Source: Macrolepiota albuminosa | Taxonomy: Eukaryota > Basidiomycota > Agaricomycetes > Agaricales > Agaricaceae | Assembly: GCA_027475525.1 (NCBI GenBank) | Contig: JAMWFC010000033.1 | Location: 62,001-126,000, forward strand | Length of the DNA stretch: 64,000 nucleotides | Reading direction: 5' to 3' | In this document: positions 31,635-43,099 of the stretch, in pieces | How positions within the stretch are numbered: position 1 is the stretch's first letter | Layout: each line of letters begins with the position of its first letter | Position numbers and translations under genes: made by a program | The notes under the pieces: model-generated | Seen by the model: the letters and a program-made list of their open reading frames with translations, nothing else | Told to the model about the DNA's origin: nothing | The model's database searches: none

Positions 31635-32190
31635 TAAAAGGTATGTTTAGAATTCTTTGTGTTACGTTGACTACTTGTTGATTGATTCATCGTCATGATC
31701 AGTGTAGTCTCCTTATTATTACCAGAATCAGTGTGCCTCAGGTAGTTTTAGCATACCTCGGACAGCATCAGATTACATGTAGAAAAAATACCAGTACAAT
31801 ATCAGATTTTTTTGGACAATTCAGGTTATGAACAGATAATGATATCAGAACATTTCAGACAAGCCAGGTTATGAACGGATAATTGATTTGTGTGATGTCA
31901 GACCACTCCGTACATTTCCATATAGTTTCAGAAAATATTTCTGAAATCATTTTCATTTTCTGACATGATCCTGCCCAGTAAGATTCCGACATAAGCCGAC
32001 ATACTCGTATATGTCCAGATTTCTCCGGATCCATTTCTCACTGGGCTTGACCAATTAAACGCTACTCCAAAAAAAAAAGAAAAATAAAAGAAAAATAAAA
32101 GAAAAAAAAAGAGTAGAAGAGTGATAACGTGACTGCACGTGACATGGACTTGTGTCAGATGAAAAATCGGCTAAATGGAAGCTGTGCTAC

Positions 32191-32290
32191 GCGCCTGCCG
32201 GCTAGCCCAGCGTGAGATAAGGCGGGTTGTTCAATGGACTGCGATATTTCCTTTTTAGTTCTGCTCTTCATACGTAGTGAGACTTAATCT
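32191..32290 (+). repeat. Diverged fragment of a YR-element A repeat
   Basis: Reads GCCCAGCGTGAGATAAGGCG, then a TTTCCTTTT block and GTAGTGAGACTT, the diverged complement of the A1/A2 repeats at 11891-12055 and 5861-6022. An A-rich simple tract lies just upstream (about 32070-32112). Confidence 0.6.
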
Positions 32291-32976
32291 GTTTCACCTC
32301 TAACTTCTTTCATTTTCGTTATTGAAAAAACCCACTACTAAAGTAGCGGGAATAGGATTAGATCTTGAAACCTCGATTTCAAATTTATTTATTTTAAAAA
32401 AAGATGCCAGAATATCTCCCGTAGTTAGCAAGGTTACCAGCATGTTCTAGCAACGCCGAACGTTGCTGATCTTGCCTTTCCGTGTTTTGCTCGCGTGTTT
32501 TCAACATTATTGAGTGGTATTTCTTTTTTTACCCGCACTCCTCCCTTGCTGCATGAGGAGTTGGAATCCTGAGTATGGGTAGTCGAGCAATGATTGTCAC
32601 GCGATCATAAACTACAAGCTACAACCCGTGCTGATTTCGTAGCTCCTCCTCATATGCAGCCTCCGCCATAACTTTACTTCATTTGGTTGGCCTTCATGAT
32701 GGGAATCTCACCAAGTTTGATTGAAATCTGAGCCAAGTACACGTAGGTAGCAACAATACAAAAGGTTCGAGGGGCAAAGCAACAACTTTACAATGTACGA
32801 AAGAAATAGACAAAACAAAGATGAGATTTAAGTTTTCGCATAGGAGGGGGTAGGTAGGACGCGGGGGGGTGCCGAATTATTATTAGGCCAAGAATGACGA
32901 CTCGCAGAATAAACGAGTCCGGTATACATAGATCCACAAAACCGAAATAAAAAGACAAAAAAACACACAAGAGGGT

Positions 32977-34610
32977 CTAGGTGTTATAGCCCTGGCCATA
33001 CTCGTAGGTCGACGGATATCCAGTATGGTGTGGCTGGTGATGATGCGAGTAAGCACCGGCAGCACCCTGCTGGGCCTGCAGAGCGTGGTACGCCTGTGCC
33101 TGCTGATGTGCGAGATGACCATGGCCATGGGCGTGAGCGCCGACGTGTCCAGGACTCCTTGGGGAGAACGAAGAGGAGCGAGACGAGTAGTACGAGGTTG
33201 CAGAGGTCGGGGCGGGCGAGGGCGTGTACTGGTGGTGGTGGAGGGACGGCATGGCGCCGACGAGGGCGTACGGGGTGTGTGGGTGCGGGTGTGGATGATG
33301 GTGGGGGTGTTGGGGCTGAGGCGGGGGATAGGCAAAGTGTGTCTGGGGCTGCGAGGCAGAGTAGCCGGCTGGTACAGGCGGAGAATTGGAGGCCGTGGAC
33401 GAGACGGAAAAGGTGGTAGAGTGTGGACGAGGGGGCGGGGGGTACGAGTCGCCGTTGACGATGCTGTGGGGTGTGAGGCGCCGTGATGGGGGACTGACCC
33501 TGCCATGAGCGTCGTTGATCCTGCTGTGATCGTCGGTGATCCTGCCATGAGCGGCATGAACACCGTTGTTCATTCTGGCATCATCACTAATTCTACCATG
33601 ACTCCTTGCATGGCCCTCGTCACTCCTTCCACTGGCACTCGAGGGAGTAGTGCGCCTCTGTGGGCTGCTGATGGACATGGCGCCGAGTGCGAGTGGGGAG
33701 TTGTTGCTGGAACGCTCGCCATTGACGATGAAGGCGTCGTCGACAAACTCGGTGGCTTCGTTGCAGAGCTCCATGATGCTGAGACGACGAGACCTGGGCC
33801 TGGACTCGGAGTCATAGTCGTAGTCGAGCTGTGCAGGGTGGCTTGGGGCCTGCTCGGGGGTGCTATGGGCGGCGAGCTGAAAAGCACACTTGCGGGGGTT
33901 GTAGGGCGGCGAGTTGGATGACGAGTTGCCGGGGGACGGCTCGGAAGGGGGTTGTTCATAGCGGGGGTAGGGATAAAAGGGCTTTGTGGGATAAAACGCG
34001 GCAGAGGACGAGGGCAGGCGAGGAGCAGTGGCTGTGCGGGGAAAGGCGGGCTGCTGCTGGACGATGGAGGACAGCGGGGGAAGGGTGGGACGGGAACCGG
34101 GGGCGGCAAAAAAGAACTTTTGGTTGTCCATGTCGTTCTGCCAGGCGAGGTGGAGCTCGTACGGGACGTGGGCCGGGGCGGAGAGTGACGGGGCTGGGGC
34201 GGGCAAGCGGTGAGTGCGTACAGAGAGTTTGATGGCAGCGGCCATGGTTGCATGTAGACTGGTGAGATCGCGCATCATGCGCTCGTTTTGGTCGTGCTTG
34301 GCGGGGTGGATTCTCAGCACATGCGTACGTAGATTGTCGAGGCGGGAGAACTGCTTGGAGCAGTGGCAGGTAAAGGGACGCTCGCCCGTGTGTGTGCTGT
34401 CGTTTATCAGCGGGGCACAGGCGGGGCAGCAGCAACATACCGGATGTGGCGGACGAGGTGCTCAATGCGGGAAAAGACCATGTGGCAGTCGCCATAGCCA
34501 CGACACTGAAAAGTCTTTGCAGGCGCAGGGCGGTGGTGCTTTTGGGCCTGCGCCTGGTCAGTCACGGCCCTCAAGGTGCCTGTGCCAGGTTCAGGCGATC
34601 TGCGCGCCAT
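32977..34610 (-). CDS. C2H2 zinc-finger transcription factor
   Basis: Exons 34610-34441 and 34396-32977 (44-nt intron, GTATGT...CAG) give 529 aa. Two adjacent zinc fingers at residues about 35-85 (CRGYGDCHMVFSRIEHLVRH, then THTGERPF and CHCSKQFSRLDNLRTH) are followed by KHDQNERMMRDLTSLHATM, a signature of a basidiomycete C2H2 family. The rest is a long low-complexity Pro/Ser/His-rich region (HPHHHPHPHPH, SAYSHHHQPHH) typical of activation regions. The fingers would bind DNA in the nucleus. The first finger has an unusual C-x5-C and the second a C-x-C spacing. The antisense strand has long frames caused by high GC; they are not genes. Confidence 0.8.
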
Positions 34611-34739
34611 GAATCCGCATCTGCAAAAACAAAACACGTGCCTGATCAACACAAGGCACAGCGGAGTCTCAACTACATATATCTTCCTTCCCGTGGCGGT
34701 GTCGCAGCCCCTGCCGATCGTTTCTAGTTTACTATCCCA

Positions 34740-37195
34740 CTGCTAACCATCACTCACTTCCGACTCTATCTAAGCTCAATCTCGTCTTCTCGCTCTTATT
34801 ACGTCTACTCGGCTGCTTATCATCAGGTCATCTCCGCTGCCGATTCCTCCGTGTCCTGTCGTCATCATGTTTCGTTATCCTACCTTCCTGATGCACCACC
34901 AGATGGTCTCAGGGGCCGACTTATCGTTTGTCTTCTTTTCCCATCAATTATCATCATCCTATTTAAAGCTTTCCATGTGCTTGCGTGTGACTTCAAGCTA
35001 TCATTTCGCCGAATACATACATAATAAATTCATTTCTTATTCCAATGAGAGCTTAATGGATCACGGAGGACTCCTCCCGGACCTCGCGTTTCAGACAACA
35101 CTGACTACTACGGACTACCTTGAACATAGAGCTACAACAGTGCCTGTGGAACAAGCGACCTGTAAGTAATCCTTTCTGCAGTCAACCACGACATTTATGC
35201 CTCTGAAAACGACGGCATCTGTCTTGCAGGAATTATCTTTCACCTCTTTTGAGCATCTCCCGCAGGAGAGTTAAGATGACTAGACAACTCTGGGATTTAT
35301 AAAACTCTCCGATGTGCTTCATGATCCATCCCTTTACAGCAGCAATGCACTGCCTACGGCCGTCCGTCAGACTTGACACTTTTATCCACTCGTCTGGCCT
35401 TTTTGAGTATCTGGCACAGGAGGGAGACTTGCAGGCCTTTTATTTATCGAATAACGCCTTACGCTGTAAAAGAGAAAGAAAAATAGGTCAAACGCGTGGA
35501 GCATTCACCGACGGCATCCTCCAGATCTAGCCCAGCTTTGATGGCTACAGCGGTGGCCCTATCATCATGAATCAGCCTCGTTCTGGTAAATTCGTGACAT
35601 GGGCGCTTACGAACAGATACATATTAAAGCACTGCCTCGAGCAGGAGCCCTGTCGTCTGACTAGAAATCATATATCACCTCTACTTACTATCTTCGTCCT
35701 TGCCTCTTTTGAGCACCTCGTGCACGAGCGCCCGCTGAGGAGTTTAAAGCATGCACCCAACAAGAAGCTCGATTCGACAATCATCGTAATACCACTGCAC
35801 TGCTTTACGTGATTGACGAAAAAGAAAAAGGTCAGACGTGTGGGTTGTTGTCAGAGATTTCGCGTGTGGAGTTTCGAGATCTAGCCTAACCTTTGATGGC
35901 TTCAACATGAGCCCCATCTAAAAAACCATCGTTCGAGAGAATACGTGACAAAGGCATGTAGATAAGCATACGACGACATTGCCGGATACAGATACTCGGC
36001 GTTTATAGAAGGCATGATTATTTTGGCGAATTACAGGATCATGCTCGGTTATTTAGAGGCTTTAAAGTTGATTTAGTACTTTGAATAGGATTCTCCCTAA
36101 TGGTCATTCCTTACGTCTGTCTCAAAAAATTTTTTCTTCATTTCTCACTAATAAATTGTCCATTTGTAAGAAAATAAATCATATCAGGGTCCGAGTGGTA
36201 TATAACCGTCCTTCTCAATTCCAGACGTAGAGGATGACTCTTTGATTTCTGAATGACTTTCCACCTCTGCGACGTCTACCTTTGATGGGAGTTGCAGGGG
36301 ATTCTACATACCCGACGCTTTACCATCTGTTGAGTCGAAGCCGATTTTTCCAAAGACAATTTCTAGTGGACCAGTCAAGACCTGGTCAGCAACAAGTGAT
36401 GGAACCAGTTTCTCGTCGTCATTCAGTACCAGGACTCCATTTTCATAGGTCATATTATCATATATCGGGATACTTGCGGTAGCGTTAGGCGAACCGTAAT
36501 CCTAAAATTAATCAAATTAGTTGAAAACTCAATAACATGTGGAGAGGGAAGCACATACTCCGAGGCAAGCAATAGAAAATGTAAGGTGAGTTACTTCCCT
36601 CCTTTCACATCTGTGGTCTTCCGAGATTTCAGATTTATGCATTGCCTGAAGACTGGTCGAGCTCGGCATTGCTAAAAGTTTCGCAAGCAAAAGTAGACGG
36701 GACAGGAGAGCGACTCTGCGGGATTGTTTTTTGAAACAGGAGCACGGCAGGGCATTTTAAACAAGTCTCATGAGACCATGATGGTCTCGCAGCGCAGATG
36801 CGGCTGGCGTACCTAGTTATCAGCACGTTATAACAGAAAAGCGACTGAGGTACTTTGGTAAGAATTTACAGATCTCGTAGTATTAACAAAGCAGAGATAC
36901 TTACAGATGCCTGCTCCAGATATGAAGAACCTCGAGCGAAGATATCAGAATTTAGGAAGCTAAAAATCGAGTGATGACGATTTAAAGGAAACAAACACAG
37001 AACATGATGTATGTCTTTGTTATGTGCTCGTATGGTAATGTAGTTAAGTGTTTATATACGTTATTACAATATTTATTGGCAACAGACTCGAGTATGCCGG
37101 GCCCTTCTAAGTCACCTTTTGTTCTGGGCGCCGAATCATGTGGGACGCGTCGCGAATTTAGTCACGAGTCACGCGCTCGCGTGAGGGAGTACCAA
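34740..37195. other. Gene-poor stretch with degenerate tandem modules
   Basis: No recognised gene. Between about 35230 and 36000 similar blocks recur: CCTCTTTTGAGCATCTC and CCTCTTTTGAGCACCTC, AAAAATAGGTCAAACG and AAAAAGGTCAGACG, and GATCTAGCC followed by TTTGATGGCT. They suggest an old tandem duplication with a unit of about 350 bp. The remainder is AT-rich without support for a gene. Confidence 0.45.
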
Positions 37196-37235
37196 CTTTG
37201 TCATCCCGTAAGACTTGGGAGACCATATGCGTCGA

Positions 37236-37865
37236 TAGGGCTCGGTGAATAATTCCCCGAGAGATAGTTACACCTGTGACTAAACGTAACTATCTCTCTG
37301 GCCTTCGAGACCATTATTCACACGAGTTAATAACATTATTCACCTTTTTGTTAATAACATGTAAGAAATGAGTTATTTACAGATGTGAATAATGTTTTCG
37401 ACGTAAATAATGTAAAGAATTGCCTAGGGCACCGTGAGAAGTCTCATACGTCTACAACCTTGAGCCTTGTCATATTTGGATTCGTGATCTCGGCAAGGGT
37501 AGCTGTATAGGCAGATGTTTCAAGAGATGTTAATCTTTTCAAGACTTGTTCTAGGTCCTGTTGGGAGATTGATTCCGGTGCCGGGTAGGGCGGGAGAGAG
37601 TTGATAGCAAATGTTCTTGAGCGACGTGCATCGCACAGGGCAACACAATTGACGACGCGCTAGACCCTGATTGATTGTGGTTCTTGATCCATTCAATGTG
37701 CCTGAGAGGCTCTCATACACCGAAAAAACATCAGAGATATACATATTTATTTACATGGGGTATAGGGCCTAGATGGGGAGGGGATGTTAATAACAGTTAT
37801 CAACATGTTATTAACACTGTATATATACACGTGTAAATAAAGGACCACTTATTCACCGAGCCCTA
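37236..37865. mobile_element. hAT-like non-autonomous element, 630 bp
   Basis: The ends are TAGGGCTCGGTGAATAA and its exact complement (17 bp). Paralogue copy 1 of topoisomerase III provides the empty site (CCATATGCGAG). Here ATATGCG occurs on both sides, with four additional bases (TCGA) on the left. An internal hairpin GAGAGATAGTTAC...GTAACTATCTCTC lies next to the left end. A minus-strand, protein-like stretch at 37440-37620 (QQDLEQVLKRLTSLETSAYT) may be captured sequence. A partial copy lies at 45627-45714. Confidence 0.75.
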
Positions 37866-37867
37866 AT

Positions 37868-40861
37868 ATGCGAGTTCTATGTGTTGCAGAAAAACCCTCG
37901 ATTTCCAAGTCCGTCAGTCAAATTCTTTCAGGCGGGCAGTTCAACACGGTGTGCCACTCACTTTCCGCATTGATTTCTGTTAACGGATATTTCTCCTAGA
38001 TCGCGACAAGATCACCGTACATCAAGAACTACGAGTTTATTTACACACAAAATAACTCCTTCTTTACCGTAACTTGTGTATCTGGCCATTTAACGGGGAA
38101 TGACTTCTCAGATGCGTACAGGCGATGGACTACTTGTGATCCATTTGAGCTATTCGACGCACCGGTTGTGACATTCATCCCAAGCGACAAGAAAGTTATT
38201 GAACAAAATCTTATGGCTCAAGCTAGACGCGCGGACACACTAATGATCTGGACAGACTGTGACCGGGAGGGAGAGCACATCGGAATGGAAATCGTAAATG
38301 TATGCAGAAGAGCAAATCGAAACATTATCGTCAAGAGAGCACGGTTTAGCGCTATCATTGCCCAGTATGTCATATGTTCCCGCATTAGTCTACCTCACAC
38401 GTTCAGTGCAGACAAATTCATCGAGCCGCACAACATCCTGTTGAGCTCGACCGCGCACTAGCAGAATCAGTGGAAGCAAGAATAATGCTTGATCTCAAAG
38501 TTGGCTCTGCCTTTACACGCATGCAGACGTTGACCCTTCAGAAGAGTTTTGTGCAACTGTCGGAAGGAAATAACGTGGTATCTTATGGTCTGTTCTTCGC
38601 ACTAACTCCGAGCTTTTCCTAATTACCATTGAGTGTAGGCCCCTGCCAATTTCCTACGCTTGGTTTCGTCGTTCAAAAGCACAATCTCGTCAAGTCTTTC
38701 GTTTCAGAGCCCTTCTGGTATATATTTCTTTCCCTTAATAGGGAGGAAGGAAACGTAGTTTTCTTGTGGAAACGAGGGCACATATTTGATCGACATGTGG
38801 CTATCTCCCTTTATCACTTCGTCTTGTCTACTTTACCTGAGATTCTGTGCTGTATCCGTAAGGTTACCAAGAAGGAGACCAAGAAATGGTATGTGCGCGG
38901 CCATTCAGATAGTATTCTGCGTTCATAGCTCAGCGCCTTACCAGGAAACCATTACCTTTGACCACCATCGAGCTTCAGAAGGCTGGTTCCAGACTCCTTC
39001 AGTTGGCACCCAAAAAAGTTCTTGATGTAAGTTGATTCGCGACACTTACCGTCTCCACACTGATGTAAATCTTTCAGGTTGCCGAAAGACTCTATCAACA
39101 GGGTTTTATTTCATACCCTAGAACCGAGACTGACCAATTCGATCCTCAATTTGATTTCATGTCGTTGATTCAAAAGCAGACCGTTGACCCAGCATGGGGA
39201 GCTTTTGCAAATAGGTAGGTTTTCGATCTGACCTTCTTGTTTTGAGTCTTAATTTTGGAGTAAGATTGACCAACGGGGATGAATTCTCTGTACCAAGGAA
39301 AGGCAAAAACAATGATAAAGCCCATCCTCCGATTCATCCCACTGCACATGCTGGTAATCTAGTAGATGATGGTAAAAGAGTGTACGAGTTTATCGTTCGT
39401 CGTTTTTTGGCTTCCTGCTCCAAGGACGCAAAAGGATGGCAGACAACTGTGGACGTTGAGTGTGGGGACGAGTACTTTTCTGCTACAGGTGCGTTTCGGA
39501 CAGTGTAATGTTAGCAAGCTGTCATGTCTTTCTCTAGGCCTGGTCGTTACGGAAAAGAACTACCTGGAGGTCTATCCCTACGACAAATGGGAGGGCCACC
39601 CTTTACCTACTTTCGAAGAAAACGAAGAGTTCAAACCATCTGTTTGCGTACTCCGAGAAGGGAAAACCACAAAACCGAATCTGCTCACCGAAGCTGACCT
39701 GGTTACGTTGATGGACAAGAATGGGATAGGTATGATCATTATCGACCAGTGCCTGCCCATAGTGACCGACTTTTGTAAGGGACGGACGCCACCATCGCAC
39801 AACATATAGAAACCATTATCAATCGAAACTATGTCATCGAGAAGTTCGAAGGTCGTACTAAATACCTGATTCCTTCTACGCTCGGTATTGGGCTTGTCGA
39901 GGGATACAATCAAATCAATCTGGGCGTAAGTTTAAGTAAACCACAGTTGAGGCGAGAGGTGAGTGTATTTCGGGTGAATGAATGAATTTAGGACCTATTC
40001 TTATATAGACTGAGCGCGACATGGTTAAGGTCTGTGAAGGGAGGATATCCAAGGCTGATATGCTTGAGAAGACAATCGATCAATACAAGGAGATGTTCAT
40101 CATTACGAAACGAGAGTTTGAGAAGGTTGTCTCCGTGAGTGACTGACTGCTCTCGTTGAGTCTCCTCACTAAACCCAACCCGAAAACTTTCGAAGAGTGT
40201 TCGCCGTTACCTCGAAGGTAGAGCCGGTGGCGAACAAGGCCAACAAGTCAACAGAGGTGGTAGAAATGACGATGGTGGAGATGGTAACAATGGCGGAAGT
40301 AGGGGTGGAGGCCGAGGTGGGGGTCGAGGTACTTTTCATCACAGTCCAACAGCTAATTGAAATTTCCCCTAGGTTGTCCTAACAATGGGAGTATCAGCAA
40401 AAGACTGCGAAGCTTTGGGCCTTCAGCGCAGGCAAGGACACCTAATGTGACCTGTTATAGATGTAATGAGGTAGGACATGTCAGTTCAGGTGTGTATTTC
40501 ATTCCGCATCACGTTGCCTTTCTCATGTATATCTCTAGCCTGTCCCAATGGCATTGCGACGAGATCGAACATCACTCAAGGAGGTAGTATTGACGGACGC
40601 GGCGGCGAATCATCAAGAGGTACTTGTTTCAAGTGTGGGGAATCTGGTCACTGTAGAAGCGGTAGGTCAAATTGCACATGATGACAGGATCATTTCACAT
40701 TTGCTGCAGAATGCCCGGATGACGCTTCAAATTCAACCTCGAACTTTCGCGTTGATGGAAAAGTAGAAAGAGGTCGAGGCCGACCTCGAGGCCGACCTCG
40801 AGGTCGACCGCGGGGTTCAACGAAAGCAAAACGAGGCCGGGGCAGCGTTTGGAGCACCTGA
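37868..40861 (+). CDS. TOP3: DNA topoisomerase III (type IA), apparently complete
   Basis: About twelve exons with good splice sites. TOPRIM domain: MRVLCVAEKPSISKS, IYTQNNSFFTVTCVSGHLTG, MIWTDCDREGEHIG. Catalytic core: SYGPCQFPTLGFVV containing the active tyrosine, FISYPRTETDQFD, HPPIHPTAHAG, LMDKNGIGTDATIAQHI, STLGIGLVEGYNQI. The C-terminus has a Gly/Arg-rich stretch and two CCHC zinc knuckles (CYRCNEVGHVSSAC, CFKCGESGHCRSEC), then repeated RGRP. The enzyme passes single strands and, with a RecQ helicase and RMI1, dissolves recombination intermediates. A small transposon ends 2 nt before the ATG, probably displacing the native promoter. All exon joins I checked keep the frame. Confidence 0.85.
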
Positions 40862-41021
40862 TGATTGATTGACTTGGTTTCTACTATCTGTCATTCCATT
40901 GGTATTGCATCGAATAATGGATTAGATAGACTTTGAATCAAACTTGGACACTTGATAATCAAATTGACTGTGTGTAACATCCATGCAAGACACCTCGGTC
41001 ACTTCGACTCCTACGCGTGAT

Positions 41022-41175
41022 GATAGTCCGTCGAAACTTGCAGGGCCTATGTGTCCTCCGGAGGATCCGAAGAGCGCCGGAAGCCCGGCTAATCCTATGA
41101 TAGTCCGTCGAAACTTGCAGGGCCTATGTGTCCTCCGGAGGATCCGAAGAGCGCCGGAAGCCTGGCTAATCCTGC
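41022..41175. repeat. Tandem duplication, 77-bp unit, two copies
   Basis: Units start at 41022 and 41099 with GATAGTCCGTCGAAACTTGC and are almost identical (AAGCCCGG versus AAGCCTGG). Confidence 0.85.
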
Positions 41176-41549
41176 TCCGTTTGCACTTGCTGATCCGTGG
41201 GTGCGCATCCAGATGTTTTTTTTTGGGGGATCAAATGCGATGTTTGACTTTGAATAATTTTGAAACTCAGCTCAACAACGAAAACTTTTTTCGATAACCG
41301 GGGCTGAGATCATGCCACATTATAACATCTTACTTTGCGTCCCCGCTGACTTCAGCAACAACGAGGTTTTTCTTTCTTTTTATCAATTTTATTTTATTTA
41401 CATTCATACTTGTTCTATCCGTTCCTCCGGAAGGCTCGACTTTTGAAATCTGAGCCAAGTACATGTATGTAGCAACAAGAAAAAAGGTTCGAGGGGCAAA
41501 GCAACAACTTCACAATGTACGGAAGAAATAGACAAAACAAAGATGAGAT

Positions 41550-43067
41550 TTAAGTTTTTGCATAGTCAGTAGATAGGTAGGACGCGGGGGCACGCCGAAT
41601 TATTAGTCGGCCAAGAATGACGACTCGCAGAATAAACGAGTCCAGTATACATAGATCCGCAAAACCGAAATAAAAAGACAAAAAAACACACAAGAGGGTC
41701 TGGGTGTTATAGCCCTGGCCCCATACTCCTAGGTCGACAGATATCCAGTATGGTGTGGCTGGTGATGATGCGAGTAAGCAGCGGAAGCACCCTGCTGGGC
41801 CTGCAGAGCGCGGTACGCCTGTGCCTGCAGATGTGCGAGATGACCATGGCCATGGGCGTGAGCGCCGACGTGTCCAGGGCTCCTTGAAGAGGAGCGAGAC
41901 GAGTAGTACGACGTTGCAGAGGTCGGGGCAGGCGAGGGCGTGTACTGCTGGTGGTGGAGGGACGGCATGGCGCCGACGAGGGGGTGTGTGGGTGCGGGTG
42001 TGGATGATGGTGGGGGTGTTGGGGCAGAGCCGGAGGCGGGGGATAGGCAAAGTGTGTCTGGGGCTGCGAGGCAGAGTAGCCGGCTTGTACAGGCAGAGAG
42101 TTGGAGGTCGTGGACGAGACGGAAAAGGTGGTAGAGTGCGGACGAGGGGGCGGGGGGTACGAGTCGCCATTGACGATGCTGTGGGGTGTGAGGCGGCGTG
42201 ATGGAGGACTGATCCTGCCATGAACGTCAGTGATCCTGGCATGAACACCGTTGTTCATTCCGGCATCATCACTAATTCTACCATGAATCTCGCCATGACT
42301 CCTTGCATGGCCCTCGTCACTCCTTCCACTGGCACTCGAGGGAGTAGTGCACCTCTGTGGGCCGCTGATGGACATGGCGCCAAGTGCGAGTGGGGTGTTG
42401 TTGCTGGAACGCTCGCCGTTGACGACAAACTCAGTGGCTTCGTTGCAGAGCTCCATGACGCTGAGACGACGAGACCGGGGCCTGGACTCGGAGCCATAGT
42501 CGTAGGCGGGTGTGTGGAGTGGTTTGGGGGCTGCTGGGGGGTGCTGTAGGCTGCAAGCTCGTCGTACGAGTGTACGGGGCCGTCTGTTCCAGAGAAAGCA
42601 CGCTTGCGGGGGTTGGAGGGCGGCGAGTTGGATGACGAGTTGCCGGGGGGCAGCTCAGAAGGGGGTTGTTCGTAGCGGGGGTAAGGATAAAACGCGGCAG
42701 AGGACGAGGGCAGGCGAGGAGCAGTGGGTGTGCAAGGAAAGGTGGGCTGCCGCTGGACGATGGAAGACAGCGGGGGAAGGGTGGGACGGGAACTGGGAGC
42801 AGAGAAAAAGAACCTGAGGTTGTCCATGTCGTTCTGCCAGGCGGGGTAGAGCTCGACGGGCGCGACGTCTGGGTCTTCCTGCTCAACGGGGGCCGGGGCG
42901 CGTGGGGAGAGCTTCATGGTTGCCTGGGGACTAATGGAATCGCGCATCATGCGCTCATTTTGGTCGTGCTTGTTGGGGTGGATTTTCAGCATGTAGCGAA
43001 ACCGAGGATGGCAGCCGTGTCCACGACCATGGCAGTCATTGTGCGAGGCTACATCCAGCACACACAC
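41550..43067 (-). pseudogene. Duplicate of the C2H2 gene lacking its zinc fingers
   Basis: Aligns with 32700-34330 including the 3' flank (GGTTCGAGGGGCAAAGCAAC). The conserved block after the fingers survives (KHDQNERMMRDSISPQATM), as do the low-complexity parts, but upstream only ASHNDCHGRGHGCH-like sequence is found where the fingers should be. The frame switches several times relative to the intact copy, and several in-frame segments are deleted. It cannot encode the DNA-binding domain. Divergence is larger than between the two topoisomerase copies, so this duplication is older. Confidence 0.8.
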
Positions 43068-43099
43068 ACATCAGACCCTGATTGATATGGACACAGAAA

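Larger units (their letters stand above)
28613..32045. mobile_element. TIR element of 3.4 kb with 7-bp target duplication
   Basis: Both ends read CCCAGTGAGAAATGGATCC inward, with similarity continuing through AATCTGGA. They are flanked by CTTGACC on both sides (28606-28612 and 32046-32052). Subterminal repeats are present: CAGGTTATGAACRGATAAT near 31824 and 31867. No transposase is recognised. It includes two LTR-type stem-loops, an unknown minus frame near 29110-29340 and a small spliced gene near 30926-31634. It is therefore a non-autonomous or gene-carrying element of unassigned superfamily (CAGTG ends). Confidence 0.65.

Noticed and set aside
33025..34230. Long plus-strand frames opposite the C2H2 gene
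   Set aside because: GC-rich shadow frames with Arg/Gly-rich composition, no domain, and fully overlapped by the convincing minus-strand gene.
41022..41175. Relationship between the two 77-bp tandem duplications (4091 and 41022)
   Set aside because: Unit lengths coincide but the sequences are unrelated.
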